Source: Varanus komodoensis (Eukaryota > Chordata > Lepidosauria > Squamata > Varanidae). Taken from it: a stretch of DNA of 64,000 nt. The notes below the pieces were generated by a model. It saw only the letters and a program-made list of their open reading frames with translations. It was not told where the DNA came from and did no database searches. The stretch spans positions 6,854,170 through 6,918,169 of the forward strand of contig NW_025335854.1 in the NCBI RefSeq assembly GCF_004798865.1, in the 5' to 3' direction. Both the position numbers and the translations under genes were made by a program. This document shows, one piece after another, positions 11,638 to 23,013 of the stretch (its first letter is position 1; each line of letters begins with the position of its first letter).

Positions 11638-12749
11638 GGAAGTGGCTGACATTCTGCAGCAGATTGTGTGACAAGACTGACTTTGGAGCTGGTGGAGAGG
11701 GAAGGAGTGAAGCTCTGTTGGGATACATGGCAGTCTTCTCCCCCTCCTTTCAGGCAGATCAGGAAAAAGGCTTTCAAGCTGAAAGGCATTACTATGTTAA
11801 AGCTGACCAGATTTGCAATACAAAAGAAGAGTATTGCAGAAGTCATTCACAAAGAAAACAAGCAAGTTAGAAAACTGGCCATTAGGGAAATGTGGCTCAA
11901 TGATAAAAAAAATATCTCTCTCTCCCTTTTCAAACTGAAAAGAGCAAACCATACTTTCCAGGTTCCTCTGCTTAAAGGGCAGCAGTCACTTGAAGTGTCT
12001 GATGCTTCCCAACCTGTTAACCTGATGCTGTACCCTCGAATAACGATGCTACGCTCATCCCCCTCCGCATCCATGCTCACTAAACTTTCCCACAGATTTT
12101 GAGACTCTGATTCTCTGCAACTTCCTGGTTTCTGTCTGGGCCTTGACATTGCTGCTGCAGATTCCAGCCCTTCCTCTTTATCTGAGCTACAATCTATTCC
12201 CACAGTCTTTGAAAGTACTTTTATAGCAAAGATAGGCTCAGTTCCTACACCTAGTGGTCCCTCAGCCTCTCTTCCTTTCAAGCAGATGCAAAACATTTAG
12301 ACAGCTAAAACATCCAGATCCTTGTAAACCTCCAAGCTAGGAAAGTTATGGGCAGCCCTATTGGACAGTATCCTAAGAGGTTAAAGATAGGTCTTACTAG
12401 ATTTTTGTGAATATCACCAGTGCACACAGTGTTCAGAAACGAGGCTCTCTACCACCCGCCGTCTGCCATACTATCGGAGAAGCTTGTTTCAGTGGCCAGT
12501 GTATAGGAGAAAATGGGATGCCTCCAGTTAATGAAAGGTCAGTTCATCACATTTATAATCTTTGGAAGGATGTGAAAGTATAGCTAATGCAGCATGGAAG
12601 CATACGTCTGGAAATTTTTTAATTGCTGTTGTTTGAGTCCCTAGTAAACGAGGTCCTTTAATGAATGGACTTTTCTCATTAAATATGGACGCTAGATCAC
12701 AAAGTATTGCTTTCATTAAATGGAAAACTCCTTATGTAGGGAACTCCTT

Positions 12750-13540
12750 ATGTATCTGTGTATTTATTATTTGATATCTTACCCTTCCCATTAACCACAT
12801 GGCTTCCTGGGCAGGTTACAACAATAAAACCATATGAAACAGCATAAAAACACAAGTCAGATTACAATAAAACATTACCACAATAAGAATGCCCCCAGCT
12901 TAACAGAACTAGTAATTTCATAAAAGGCATACCATATTGTTAAAACACCATTAAACACAGGTTCACAGTTGAAATACTAGTGAAATAAAAAAGTCTTCAC
13001 CTGCAGGAAATAGGGTACAAAGAGGGTGTCAGGTGAACCTTTCCTCATTTCAGAGGTGAGGTGCCACTCCTGAAAAGGCCCTTCTTGTTGCCACCCTCCT
13101 TATTTCCTGAGGATGGCACTCCCTCAGAAGGGCCTCAGATGTGAATCTAAGGTGTCATATCCTTTAGCTATCCTGGCCTGAAGCCATTTGGGGCTTTAAT
13201 ATTACCACCTTGAATTGGGCCTGGATTTGAATTGGTAGCCAGTGGAGATGGTGGAGAACTGACTTTATATGATCGTATCTGCCAGCCCTCATTAGCAGTC
13301 TAACTGCCCTATTCAGACCAACTGAAGTTTCCAGACCATCTTCAAGGGAAGCCCCATGTAAAACACACTGCAGTATTCCAGGTGAGAGGTTACCCGTGTG
13401 TGGATAACTGTTGCCAGGACCTGTTTGTCCAGATTTGGCCACAGCTGATATAGCAGCTTTAAGGTATGCGTTATGAAATACTGATATTTCATTAAAAGAA
13501 GTGGGTGGTGACAGTTTACCTCTGAGGAATGTAGACAAAA
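12750..13540 (-). mobile_element. CR1/L2-group LINE, 5'-truncated
   Basis: Minus-strand translation in two frames gives stretches typical of the C-terminal part of the reverse transcriptase polyprotein: LDKQVLATVIHTRVTSHLEY, YMGLPLKMVWKLQLV, then NRAVRLLMRAGRYDHIKSVL and HLHWLPIQIQAQFKV. The frames are disrupted by indels, so the copy is dead. It continues through a 3' UTR to an A/T-rich tail near 12750. This is the longest LINE relic in this intron. Confidence 0.8.
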
Positions 13541-13769
13541 GGGTATTGTGTAGCCCATCCTCCTTTGTAGGGTCGGAGGTGCAAAAGACACAAAGCCAGA
13601 ATATAGTTGTGGCACAGGCAAGAACTCAGACTGAGCCTGGAACCATTTACATGGAAGCCAGATGAGCGGGAACCCGAGGTTCCTGGTTCCAGTCCCAGTT
13701 GCTTCTGACACACACAACGGGGTATAAGTGTGATGATAAAAATGCAGTTTTCTGCTATTATGGCACTGT

Positions 13770-13930
13770 GTTGGCTTTAATGTTTTAATTAATGTTTATA
13801 TGAATCTTTAGCAATTGTATGAATTTTAATTGTATTTTAATATATTATGTTGATATTAATGTATAATCGGTATTTTGTGAAACACCTAGAGATACATAAA
13901 TAATGTCAGTCTATTAAATTATTTGTTCAT
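13770..13930 (+). mobile_element. LINE 3' UTR/tail fragment
   Basis: An AT-rich run with TTTAATGTTTTAATTAATG, TGTATTTTAATATATTATG, then AACACCTAGAGATACATAAATAA resembles the sense 3' end of CR1/L2-group LINEs. There is no coding part. It lies about 230 bases from the opposite-strand LINE at 12750-13540. Confidence 0.45.
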
Positions 13931-14831
13931 CAGTTTGATTTTAATTTGCTTTTGTTTTTACCAGATACTAGAGTACAGTAAGATTTAATAATTTACGTAG
14001 CACTAATGTGGGTGTCTCCTGTTTGTACAAAGAATCATTGCCAAAACGCATTCTAATTGAAGGTTAATTAGTGTACCATTAAAATAATGTGTTACAAAAT
14101 TAATTACTTGTTAGGTCACAAAGTTTAAAGGCTTAACAGATGATGTTGGAGACAGCATTTTCCTACTCAAAAATAATGATCTATATCTGATTGCTTTCTG
14201 AGTAGTATAAACTGCATTGGTTTAGGTGTCAACCTCATCTCCCTAATTTCAAACATAAAATTGTGCTGTATGCATAAATACTTTGCTTGCTTGCTTGTAG
14301 ACTAAAGCTTTAGGACGAGGTAGGTCACACCTAGCCAGCTAGAAGTTTTATAAAATCTTCCACATATGTTTGAGTGGTCCAGAAAGGAATGCACATGCTT
14401 GATAACCTGCATTGGGATATCACGTTTCCCTTCAGCATGAATATGAAAGTATATCACTTCTTCTAGGCTTGGGTCATTCTCACTAAAAACTACAAGTATG
14501 TACACACTGAAGGCACAAGTGAGATTGAACTTTTTTTCTACAAATGTCACTTGCTTTTAAAGTTCTTTTATTGAATATGATAAAACTTCCTGACAGTACA
14601 GCCTGTACTCCGGAGGCACTTGGTGATTCCCTTGCCCACCCTATTTTCAGTGTGGCCGGTTGGTGGTGGTCTTTGGTATAGCTTGATGGGAAGGGCCTTC
14701 AGCAGATGAGCTGGGCTGCTGGCTGAGCAGTTCACTTTTCCCATCACCATGGCTCCAAACGTACCACCATCGTTCTTTCCTGTACAGGACTGGGGTACTC
14801 ACCTGTTTTTATAGGGCTTTCTCACCACAGA

Positions 14832-14905
14832 TTTGTTTGTTTGTTTGTTTGTTTGTTTGGGTATTTTTACCCCATCCAATACCCAGTGGGCCTCTGGACG
14901 GCTTT
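14832..14905 (-). repeat. (TTTG)n run, possible antisense LINE/SINE tail
   Basis: Seven TTTG units followed by GGTATTTTTACCCCATCC and GGGCCTCTGGACGGCTT, which on the minus strand reads like a decayed GCCGCC...GGGTAAAAATA retroposon tail. The microsatellite is certain; the retroposon origin is a guess. Confidence 0.5.
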
Positions 14906-16033
14906 CTTATGGGAGCAATAGGCAGGCTTCAGATTCTAGGAGTAAGTTGCTTTTAAATGCCAAGGGCTGCCAACAACAGCCAGGCACAAAATGATGGCTC
15001 ATGTTGTTTAGTCAAGTATCTAGTATACCCCATGAACCATACATGGACAAATCTACATGGAAGCTACCAGCCATCTTTCATTCCAACCCAGCACTCTTAA
15101 CACTGGCAGCCCTCAACCAAGACTGGTTGAAAGCAGCCAATTAGTACTCTAGTTTTATAGATTAGGAGCATGAGAGATAAGCAATTAGCACAAGGCCAGC
15201 CATGGCAGAGATTTTTCTTTTCTTGAAATCTTTCTTGCTGTTGTTAAAAGTATTGGTGATTCACTGAAAATCAGTTAAAAATCTACCACAAGACTGGCCT
15301 TCTCCCTGCCCTTGCCTTATGGCATATGCCATATAGTAGTGTGAAGTCGCTCCAGATTGCAGAATAATCAGTAAAAGCAATTCCAGTACGACAAATGTGG
15401 CTCTACTGAAATCACAAACTGTGTTGTTCTTAACTAGTATATGCCCACACTTGCAAATATGGGAATAGCTTTTCACTCTTCAAGTTTATGAATACCTTGA
15501 AGGTTGTTGACTCTGCTTTGCCAGTCTGACATTCTGCGAGTGTACCTGAAATCATGATTCTGTCAGGATACTTTGGGGTGAAGGTAGGTTGGTTGACAGT
15601 CCAGCTGCCTGTTCAGTGCTTCATTGCTTTTTTCCCCCCTTGGGCCTCATGGCATGACTTGCTTCTTTTTCAGCACCTCCTTGCTGACGTAGAATTTTGT
15701 ACTAGGAGAAGGAGATGACAAGCACCAAACAAAGGCACCACAAGAATAAATTACTGTGGACCTTTTTAGGTGTATTTTTCCTCAATTAGTCTTCCCATGA
15801 TGAGGGAAATTAAGATTGTGTGAAAGGAAAAAAAATATGAATGAGAGAAAAGCAGTAGATGGTAGAAAAATTTTTTCTCTCCTCGCACATACTTACAGCT
15901 TAAACTATTTTTGCGTGATCTTTCTTGAAAAAGGATGCAGAAACTTCAGATCACCTTGTGCTAAAAATTGCTCTCTGAATACAACAGCTGGATCCCCAGA
16001 AAGTTTTATCTGGTTACCACATCTGCATGCAAA

Positions 16034-16084
16034 AGTCAATCCCACTGCATTAAGTGGAACTTACTTCCACGTGAATGTAAATAG
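16034..16084. repeat. Short dispersed repeat, TGGAACTTACTTC type
   Basis: CAATCCCACTGCATTAAGTGGAACTTACTTCCACGTGAATG-like sequence (broken here by description) shares its core with 48295-48352 (GGCTTACTTCTGAGTAA) and, inverted, with 55551-55600 (GAGTAAGTCCCATTGG). The family is abundant in lizards in my experience but I cannot assign its class. Confidence 0.45.
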
Positions 16085-16085
16085 C

Positions 16086-16200
16086 AGGGTGGGGAATCTT
16101 TTTTTCTTCCCAGAGTCTGGGATGCCAAAGTGGATGGGGACCACATAGCAGCAGTGGTGGGGTCAGGGCAAGTTGTGGGTGGGGCCAGGTTGTACATTGC
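16086..16200. mobile_element. Possible hAT fragment
   Basis: CAGGGTGGGGAATCTTTTTT, then GGATGCCAAAGTGGATGGGG and GCAGTGGTGGGGTCAGGGC, resembles the 5' part of a hAT element that begins CAGG.GTGGGGAACC. No matching right end or target duplication was found before the simple-sequence tract at 16221. Confidence 0.35.
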
Positions 16201-16413
16201 TCCATTTTGTCTGTCTCTCCCCCCCCCCTCGTATATACACTATTCTGTTTCACACACCCTTGTTCTGTCTCTCCTAAACTTCTCTATTCTCTCTATTCCC
16301 CCCTCCCCCCTCACACACACACACATGAACATAATCAATGTACTGCTAGGAATGTGTTTCCCTGAGGGGAAAATGACTGGGGAGGTCCAGACAAAAAAAC
16401 CTCATTCTGAGTA

Positions 16414-16998
16414 CGGTGGTACCTTGGCTCATGAACTTAATCCTTTCCAGGAGTCTGGTCGTGACCCAAATTGGTCGTGAGCCAAATTAAATTTCCCCAT
16501 AAGGTTCAATGTAAATAAGGTTAATCTGTTCGGTAGCTACTTTTTTTTAATCAGAAAAATGTGAAGCAAAGTGACAAAGAACAACAAAGATCGCGGCCGT
16601 CTCCCCCTCCCTGCCCCCAGAGCAGCCATCTCCCTGCCTGCACCAGCACAGCCACGATCGCACCCCTCATCCCGATGTGCTGGTGGTGGGGGGAGAGGAA
16701 CGAACGCGGGCGTGCTGGGGGGAGATGACCAAGATCATGGCTGTGCTCCTGCAGGAAAGACGGGCACAATCACGGGCACACTCCTGCAGGAAAGACGGGA
16801 GTGATCTCGGCCATCTCCCCCCTGCCCCCAGCACAATCACAGCCATCTACCCACTCGGGGGGTGGGGTGGGGAGACGGCCGCCATCATGGTCACCACCCA
16901 ATGTGGAGTTCACAACCTGAGTTAAAATTTTTGTGACATTTTTGTTCACGACCCGATTTGGTCGTCAACTGAGGTATTCCTGAGCCGAGGTACCTCTG
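16414..16998. mobile_element. Tigger/pogo-like non-autonomous DNA transposon with TA duplication
   Basis: The left end CGGTGGTACCTTGGCTCATG and the reverse complement of the right end CAGAGGTACCTCGGCTCAGG match with four mismatches over 20 bases. Similarity continues inward (GGTCGTGA, ACCAAAT). TA flanks both sides (16412-16413 and 16999-17000), the target duplication of the Tc1/mariner superfamily. The inside is GC-rich and noncoding, with an exact 19-base direct repeat at 16746-16764 and 16781-16799 and several decayed CTGCCCCCAG and GCCATCTCCC copies. There is no transposase. The open frames across it are meaningless. Confidence 0.8.
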
Positions 16999-17587
16999 TA
17001 GCTTCCACGAGCCCATAGATGAGTGGCAATTTACAACTGTGATTACGTATTTGATGTATTCACTCTGGTGGTGGGTTCCTGCAACATGATCAGCCTTGCT
17101 ATATGGGCAGCCTATTAGCCACCATGTCCCAGTGTGTTGGACAGACGATGGGCACCCTGTGGGTAGCACCATACGACCACCAAAAGTATTTCTACCCTCC
17201 CTGCTGCACTACCCTGAACGATTTCAGACACCCTATGGCTTTCTTGTTACTTAAAGGAATATGGAAGACTCAGACTTTGGAAGCTAGCTGACAAGCCAGC
17301 TTTTACAGTTCCCCATTTGGCAGCTATGAACAGTCCTTCCAAGGAGTCCCAGCAGTACCCTGCAGATTGCTTGTGCTCGCCAAGTAATTTCTTAAAATTG
17401 TTTTTGTTTATTTTTGCCTCCTTTAACTTGTGTAGTTAATTGCATTTTTTTAAAATGTCCTGCTGCCCTCTTGCCATGGTGAATGAGCACAGTTACATGG
17501 GAGCAGCAGCGGAAAGCCTGGAAGGGGGTGGGGGCTGCTGGCACAGTGGAGCAGGTGCCCATCTGTCCAGTGCCCCCCTCCGGGCAA

Positions 17588-17690
17588 GAATTTATTTATT
17601 TGTTTAAATTCTCTAGGCTGTTTACAGCACACAAAATACAAACAGCAAAACAAACATCATAAAAAGATTACCATGCAAAATAAGTCATTT
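17588..17690 (-). mobile_element. LINE 3' tail fragment
   Basis: ATTTATTTATTTGTTTAAAT, CTAGGCTGTTTACAGCACAC and the A-rich ACAAACAGCAAAACAAACAT read on the minus strand as a CR1/L2-group 3' UTR and tail. Confidence 0.5.
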
Positions 17691-18112
17691 TTGCAGGTAA
17701 GTTCATCTCCATGCTGAGAACCTTTGGCACCTGTCAGAGAGTGTTGTCTGAACCCAGCCATGAAGGCTGAGCTTGCTGCAAGGCATGGGCAGAGCTTTTT
17801 CTAACGATTACAAATCCTCTCAAGCTGGCATGTGGTATCATCCTGTCATGCAGCAGAGAAGCCCTCCCACTGGTTCCACCCTCTAAGCCCCCCTCGGAGT
17901 TGACACTTGCAAGAAGGCCTCAGAGGCTGAGCGTCGTGTCCAAATAGATTATGCTTGGAAGAGGCATCCCATTCATTTTCGCCATATATGCATCAAAGTA
18001 GCCAGGCTGTCCCTATCTTGGAACAGGTGCGGCCGGGGTACCAATCTCAGCTTGTTGTAGGCACCTCTATCCGTGCTGCTGCTTCCACTTCCAGGGACAA
18101 GAACAGATCCAG

Positions 18113-18127
18113 CCCCCCCCCCCCCCC
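18113..18127. repeat. C15 homopolymer
   Basis: Fifteen consecutive C bases. Other runs in the window are G10 at 32457-32466, G12 at 34845-34856 and G14 at 39923-39936. Exact lengths are prone to sequencing error. Confidence 0.9.
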
Positions 18128-18353
18128 GGCCCAAAATGGAAAGCCTGTTCCTTCAGGGCAAGGAGAGCCCCAGCCAGAGCTGGTGTTTCCCCCGATTCCC
18201 AGATGGGCGTTTGGCCTGACTTGGAGAAAGACTCATGACACTACAGTGCAAGCTCTGTTCATACGAACGCACCCAATGAAATGCCTTGAAGTTCGTGATG
18301 CCTAACTTACTCCTGCCATTTCGTCTAACGTGGCTCTTTCTTTGCTGTTTTAG

Positions 18354-18443
18354 GGCAGAGCTCTGCTGCACTGGGCATGTGACAGGGGACACAAGGAGCT
18401 AGCCTCCGTCCTGCTCCAGCACACAGCCGATGTTAACAGCCAG
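18354..18443 (+). CDS. ACBD6: ACBD6 coding exon: ankyrin repeat 1
   Basis: Exactly 30 codons in phase 0 on both sides, so skipping it would delete one repeat without shifting frame. It encodes GRALLHWACDRGHKEL at the start and ends ADVNSQ. This is a canonical ankyrin unit: the G-x-x-x-L-H-W-A beta-turn/helix 1 signature, then G-H-K-E-L and V-L-L-Q-H for helix 2, and A-D-V-N for the next hairpin. The acceptor is TGCTGTTTTAG and the donor CAG|GTATGG. In ACBD6 the ankyrin repeats are the protein-interaction half, reported to contact N-myristoyltransferase, while the upstream domain holds the acyl-CoA. The flanking introns are 11.6 kb and 34.5 kb and rich in repeats. No disabling change is visible. 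Confidence 0.96.
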
Positions 18444-18774
18444 GTATGGACTGGGAGAGCGGCAACTGTGTGACGTCGGGCTCCTGGCGAGGGGAAGCAT
18501 ACACCGCAGATCGTGCTCAGTTGGATTCCTGCCTTCTCTGTAGGGTTCTTCCACGGTTGGGTGAGAGGCTGGGCAGAAATGGTTTTTACGGCCTCGCTTC
18601 GGCACTTCACTGCTAAACTTCACACCAGTACCATGAATATGGGCCATGTTAGGTTGTGTGCACCATGTAGGAGAAACAAGGAGCCTTCTCAGGGTTTTTG
18701 CAGTGGTCTTCAGTCTCTTTTGGCCAGTGGGCCTATTTTAGAGAATGGCATAGGCACTCTCACATAGCTCCTAG

Positions 18775-18940
18775 TTCTGATGGCAATACACTACTTCCAG
18801 CATCAGAAGCACTGTGCCTGTGTATACCATGGGTGGGAGGGTGCCTGTTGGGTTTTACCCTGTGGCAGCTAGTTGGCCACCATGTGGACAGAATGTTGGA
18901 GAAGACGGGCCTTCATCTGATCCAGCATGACTTGATGAGT
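18775..18940 (+). mobile_element. CR1 LINE 3' UTR fragment
   Basis: Ends with GTTGGCCACCATGTGGACAG, AATGTTGGAGAAGACGGGCC and TCATCTGATCCAGCATGAC, the sense counterpart of the classical amniote CR1 3' end (TGGACTAGATGGGCCTTTGG-like, then TGATCCAGCA). Compare the antisense copy at 52040-52790. No coding sequence is retained. Confidence 0.7.
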
Positions 18941-19970
18941 GTATGTATAGGCTGCATGAGTATAGAAAAGTGCGCTATGTGGGGTGAAAGCGGTCATTGG
19001 AGAAGGAAGCCCCAGGAGGGAAAGGAGCTGGGTTTAAAGGAAGCAAGACCACTTGGTAAGGGGAAAGGGAGAAAATGTTCCAAGCATTCTGTCTTCACCA
19101 AAAGGACTAGCAACCTGAAGCTGATGCAGAAAGAGAACCATTGTGGAGGCTTAGAGGTGATGTGAAAGGGAAAGGAAAGAGTGCTTCCCACAGAGGTAAA
19201 GGACAAGCAAAGAGGAGCTGGCTTAGCCAAGCAATGACTAGAACATAGGTGAAGACTGGCCAATTTTGTACTTCTGCCTGATGTCCAGAATGAATTGCCG
19301 CTGCTCTGGAAGTGTTCACACCAGTTCAGTAAAAGAACGGGCTCTCCCTGCCAGGCAGCAGGTGCTGGGCCTGCAAAGCTGTGCAGCATGCAGTCTTTCG
19401 TGCACCCCTGGAGCTGTCTGGCTTCCCTCAGGTATCCTGTCACCAGCACTGAAATGAGCTTTAATTGCAGAAATGGCCAGCTTCTGTGTGTGGGATTGTG
19501 GGGGGAGAGGAAGCATTTTGTCCTGAGCTGGTCCTGGAAGAAACCGTAGTAGGGCTGGATCATCCAACGTTATGTAGACATAATGTTTTCTTATGGTCAA
19601 TTTTTGAATTTGGTTCAGGTTTATGAAAGTAACACACATGTTCTGGTTGCCAAATTTTAACCTGGGGTAGAATTGAGAAATCAGAATCCTGTCCCCTCTA
19701 CCCCCGCCACCGTTTTTTGTGATATATTGCAGTTTTCTAACCAGACTATTTTGGGACTGCCAAAAATAGCAATGCTTTCAAAATTAAAATGTTTGGCATC
19801 CTCTCCTATGCCCCAAGAGTAATAAAAGAAGCTTTATTAAAGGTCTTGGGTGAAATAGAAATGTTTGCAGGCAAACCCAGTAATGTGTTTGCAGACCTAA
19901 TACCTAGACTTCAAAATTACTTAAATTGTAGTATCTTTCTGTACGCCCGTACATCCATCCATCCCCCCAT

Positions 19971-19986
19971 AACACACACACACACA
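19971..19986. repeat. (AC)n microsatellite
   Basis: Eight AC units, followed by a GAGAGTGAGAGTGAG stretch. Confidence 0.85.
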
Positions 19987-20416
19987 TGAGAGAGTGAGAG
20001 TGAGGATGAGCTCAAGCTAGCTTACCTTCATATAGAAGACAGTATATGTTTGCTGGAGGGGTAAATGGTCTCCAAGCTGAACAACACTGGAATCCTAATT
20101 TTGGAATAGGAATAAGTACCACATGCCCATTTGGAGGCTCTGCTCTTGTATATTATCAGGTGCACATGTGCAAGTCTCTAGAAGTTTATATATCTATATA
20201 AGCTGAGAACTGTACCTTTGTTGATTGACCTTAACTCAGCAGTAAAACAGATACTTTGCATATCCTATCTTCCAGCTTACATTCCATTATATGTGCAGGC
20301 ATGGTATCTTAAGTAGCAGCTCTGGGAGGCACTAAGAGCTCCTGAAAGTCAGGGTGACCAGTAGTGACCTAGGTTAGTTTGCGACCTAACAGTGCAAAGT
20401 GTGAGGGGAAAAAAGC

Positions 20417-20765
20417 ATTTTATTTATTATTTATTTTATTTATTTATTAAAACATTTTTATGCTGCCCCATTCGCCAAAGCCTCGGGGCGGCTTACAACA
20501 ATAAATTAAAAGTAATTATAATATAAATTATAATATAAACATTATATTAAAAATACAAAAATACAATATAAAATAAGCCGCCCTGGCCAGATAAACTCTA
20601 GTAATACAGTTAAAATGCCGCTTAAATAAAAAGGTCTTCGCCTGGCGCCAAAAAACAAATAATGACGGCGCCAGGCGGACCTCTCTGGGGAGCGTGTTCC
20701 ATAACTTAGGCGCCACTGCAGAGAAAGCCCTCCTCCGGGTACCCACCCTCCTAATTTCTTTCACC
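20417..20765 (-). mobile_element. CR1/L2-group LINE 3' end with RT C-terminal coding
   Basis: On the minus strand an open frame (20528-20764) includes RRAFSAVAPKLWNTLPREVR, LAPSLFVFWRQAKTFLF and KRHFN. This is the conserved C-terminal signature of L2/CR1-group polyproteins (VAPRLWNSLP-R.V..A.SL..F.R.LKTFLF). It is followed by the noncoding GCCGCCCCGAGGC block and a TAAA tail. The coding stretch is uninterrupted, suggesting a relatively young copy. It is truncated at its 5' end. Confidence 0.85.
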
Positions 20766-21495
20766 TATAGACCTATGTGAGATGTTACAGAAAACCATGG
20801 TGTTTCACAGTGATAATGAGTTGCAGCAACTCATGCCTCCCCTCTCCAGAAACCACTGTTGGGTTTAAATTACCCATAGTTCCTCATGACAGAGGAACTG
20901 TATGTGCCCCTACTTTCGAAGGATCAGAAGTTGTGCAGCTGAATTAGTTGGAATGATATATTCCAGGGTGATTCAGATCAGATTCTCTTGAAACAATTTG
21001 TCTTGTTCATTGCTGCCTTCTGTCTGTCCTCCTTTGCTTATTTCTTTAGGATCATGAATTCCTTCAGGTTTTGTAACAACCACATAGTGTTGAGTTGCAT
21101 TAACGAGTGGCAGGGCTTCCCCCCCTCCAAATTACAGGGCAGACAGAGTTCAGCTCCTTGAGTGTAGATAATTACCTTTAATAGTACACTTGGAAAGAGG
21201 TGGTGATTGCATGGCAAGGAGATGCAAAAAGAACTATTGTTGGGGGAGGGGGGCTTTGCTTTGTGCTAAAATCAGTCATTAGTGAAACCTAATTACCTTA
21301 ATCCCTACCCCCCAGGCTATAACCTACTGGGTGGCTGTGTCTTTGGGAACTGTGCTTGAGAACTTAGGTGATTTGATGATCTTTAAGGGAACTATCACCA
21401 AGATCTAAAACGTGCTTCCTTGTCTTTATGTATTTCTGGCTTTCTTCTCTCTCACTTGTGTGCACGCACACACAGGTGAGTGGGTATACATAGGC

Positions 21496-21665
21496 TGGGT
21501 TTGGTCATAATGCTAAACCATGGCTTTGTGTTACATGTATGAACCTGGAGCTCACTATGCCTCCCTTCCCCCTCCTCAAGGCTTCTGTGAGGAGGAGATC
21601 AGAAAGATAGCGCTTTTGGCTAACTATAGTTTAACTGTGTTTAGTCTTAATGTGTGGAACTTAAG
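21496..21665. repeat. Inverted-repeat MITE-like patch
   Basis: GTCATAATGCTAAACCATGG near the left end and TAACTGTGTTTAGTCTTAATG near the right are imperfect complements (ATTA.G.CTAAACCA versus its reverse). AAACCATGG/TGGTTTAG phrases recur at 5318-5400 and 22200-22230. The family is not recognised. Confidence 0.4.
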
Positions 21666-21822
21666 TTTGGGGAACAGGTCAGAATCAGAAGCTCTGCTCT
21701 GCCAGGAGGCGTGAGCCAGTAACTTTTGTTGTTGTTAACTCCTGAAGGCTTCATTCCCTCCTGCTAACTTTCTGAAGTAGCACAGGTGAATCTCCATTCC
21801 ATTCTCCACAAAACTCACTCAC

Positions 21823-21842
21823 TCACTCACTCCCAACTGCCA
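21823..21842. repeat. (ACTC)n microsatellite
   Basis: Five ACTC units. Confidence 0.8.
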
Positions 21843-22814
21843 CATGCACCTTTTCCTTCCCAGATGAGGCTCTTCCCCCACCAGTGCTATAAAGCTTTCC
21901 CCCAAGTTCGTTAGTGAAGAGGCAGGGTCTTAACTGTAGGAGGAGGGAAGGATTAAACCTTCCTTTCCTGCCACTCACTGCTGCGCTGCTCAGGTGACCA
22001 GAGTTTGCTTAGGATGAGAGGGGGTTGCTCCCTCCCAGCCCACACAGGAATCCCACGGAAAGCCCAGGTCTACTGCAGTCCTGGCTTTTAAGTGCCTTTC
22101 TTTCTGCTTACACAGGGAAGGCTGCCATCATGATTGTGAGGAGGAGCTCAGAAAAGTGCCCTCTTATTTTCAACTAGCTGTAGCCTTTCATTATTTGAAC
22201 CCAGACAAACCGTGGTTAGCCTTAACTGGTTTAGGGCAGAGGGCAGGCAACGCATGCAGCCAAGATACTTCTTCGATGCTGCCGCGATCAAAGGATGAGC
22301 AGGGTAGGAAAGAAACGTGGATCTCACCAGGTTCAGAAGCCTTTTCAGACAGGAGTTATCCAAATTTTCCCAGCACAAGTCATGGCTTGTAGTAGGGCTT
22401 GTTGGTTGTTGTGTTGCTTGAGCCCGGGTGCCAGATCCCATCCTGACTGCAGAAACATGGTGAGGGAGCTGCTTGGAAAATCCCCTGTCTGAAAAGCATT
22501 ACTTCTGTGTGCTTTTTGCATTGTGGGATCAAATCCTGTCTTCCTTCTCAAAACCAAGCTGTCACTGTTTAAAATGGCATTCATCCCCCACTCCTTTCTC
22601 TCACCTTTAGCTGTAAGCTACAGTACACAGGCCATTTAGTCCGAATTTACACTGTATACCTTCACAATGATTAAACAGTCATGCTTGGAATTCAAGGCAG
22701 TATCTTCCTAGCCCAGAGGCTCCATGTGCCCTGGCCAATTCAGAATGTCTAGAGTCCAGATAAGAGTCTTGAGCTCATGCATAGTTTCTCAGTAGCTTGA
22801 ATTTACATGTCTAA

Positions 22815-23013
22815 GCAGACCTGGAGATGGGAACAATAGAGGGCAAAAGAAGAAGGGGAAGCAGAGGATGAGGTGGCTGGATGGTGTCACTGAAGCAGTT
22901 GGTGTGAGCTTGAGTGGACTCCGGGGGATGGTGGAGGACAGGAAGGCCTGGAGGAATGTTGTCCATGGGGTTGCGATGGGTCGGACACGACTTCGCGACT
23001 AACAACAACAACT
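22815..23013 (+). mobile_element. Bov-B (RTE) LINE 3' end
   Basis: The sense strand reads QRMRWLDGVTEAVGVSLSG, LRGMVEDRKAWRNVVHGVAM, GRTRLRD and a TAA stop at 23000-23002, then a CAA-repeat tail. This is the C-terminus of Bov-B ORF2 (compare RQRMRWLDGI...DREAWRAAVHGVA..RTRLSD in other amniotes). The 55-codon end is open; just upstream a one-base change shifts the frame. The copy is 5'-truncated to about 200 bases. Bov-B is abundant in squamates, which supports the assignment of organism. Confidence 0.9.

Larger units (their letters stand above)
6757..18353 (+). other. ACBD6: ACBD6 intron, 11.6 kb
   Basis: The intron runs from donor GTATCG to acceptor TGTTTTAG. It contains a hAT-like MITE (7267-7404), an AAAGTC-rich cluster (9720-9820), a Sauria SINE (11411-11637), two LINE fragments (12750-13540 minus, 13770-13930 plus), a TTTG run with a possible LINE tail (14832-14905), a Tigger-like transposon (16414-16998), another LINE tail (17588-17690 minus) and a C15 homopolymer (18113-18127). 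Between these, including 7405-9700, 9840-11270, 11640-12740, 14000-14800, 14910-16030 and 17000-17580, I recognise nothing. Confidence 0.85.

Noticed and set aside
16551-16925. Open frames at 16551-16925 on both strands
   Set aside because: They lie wholly within the noncoding GC-rich body of the Tigger-like transposon.
18994-19563. 189-codon open frame on the minus strand
   Set aside because: Same reasons; no family signature and no splice sites supporting it.
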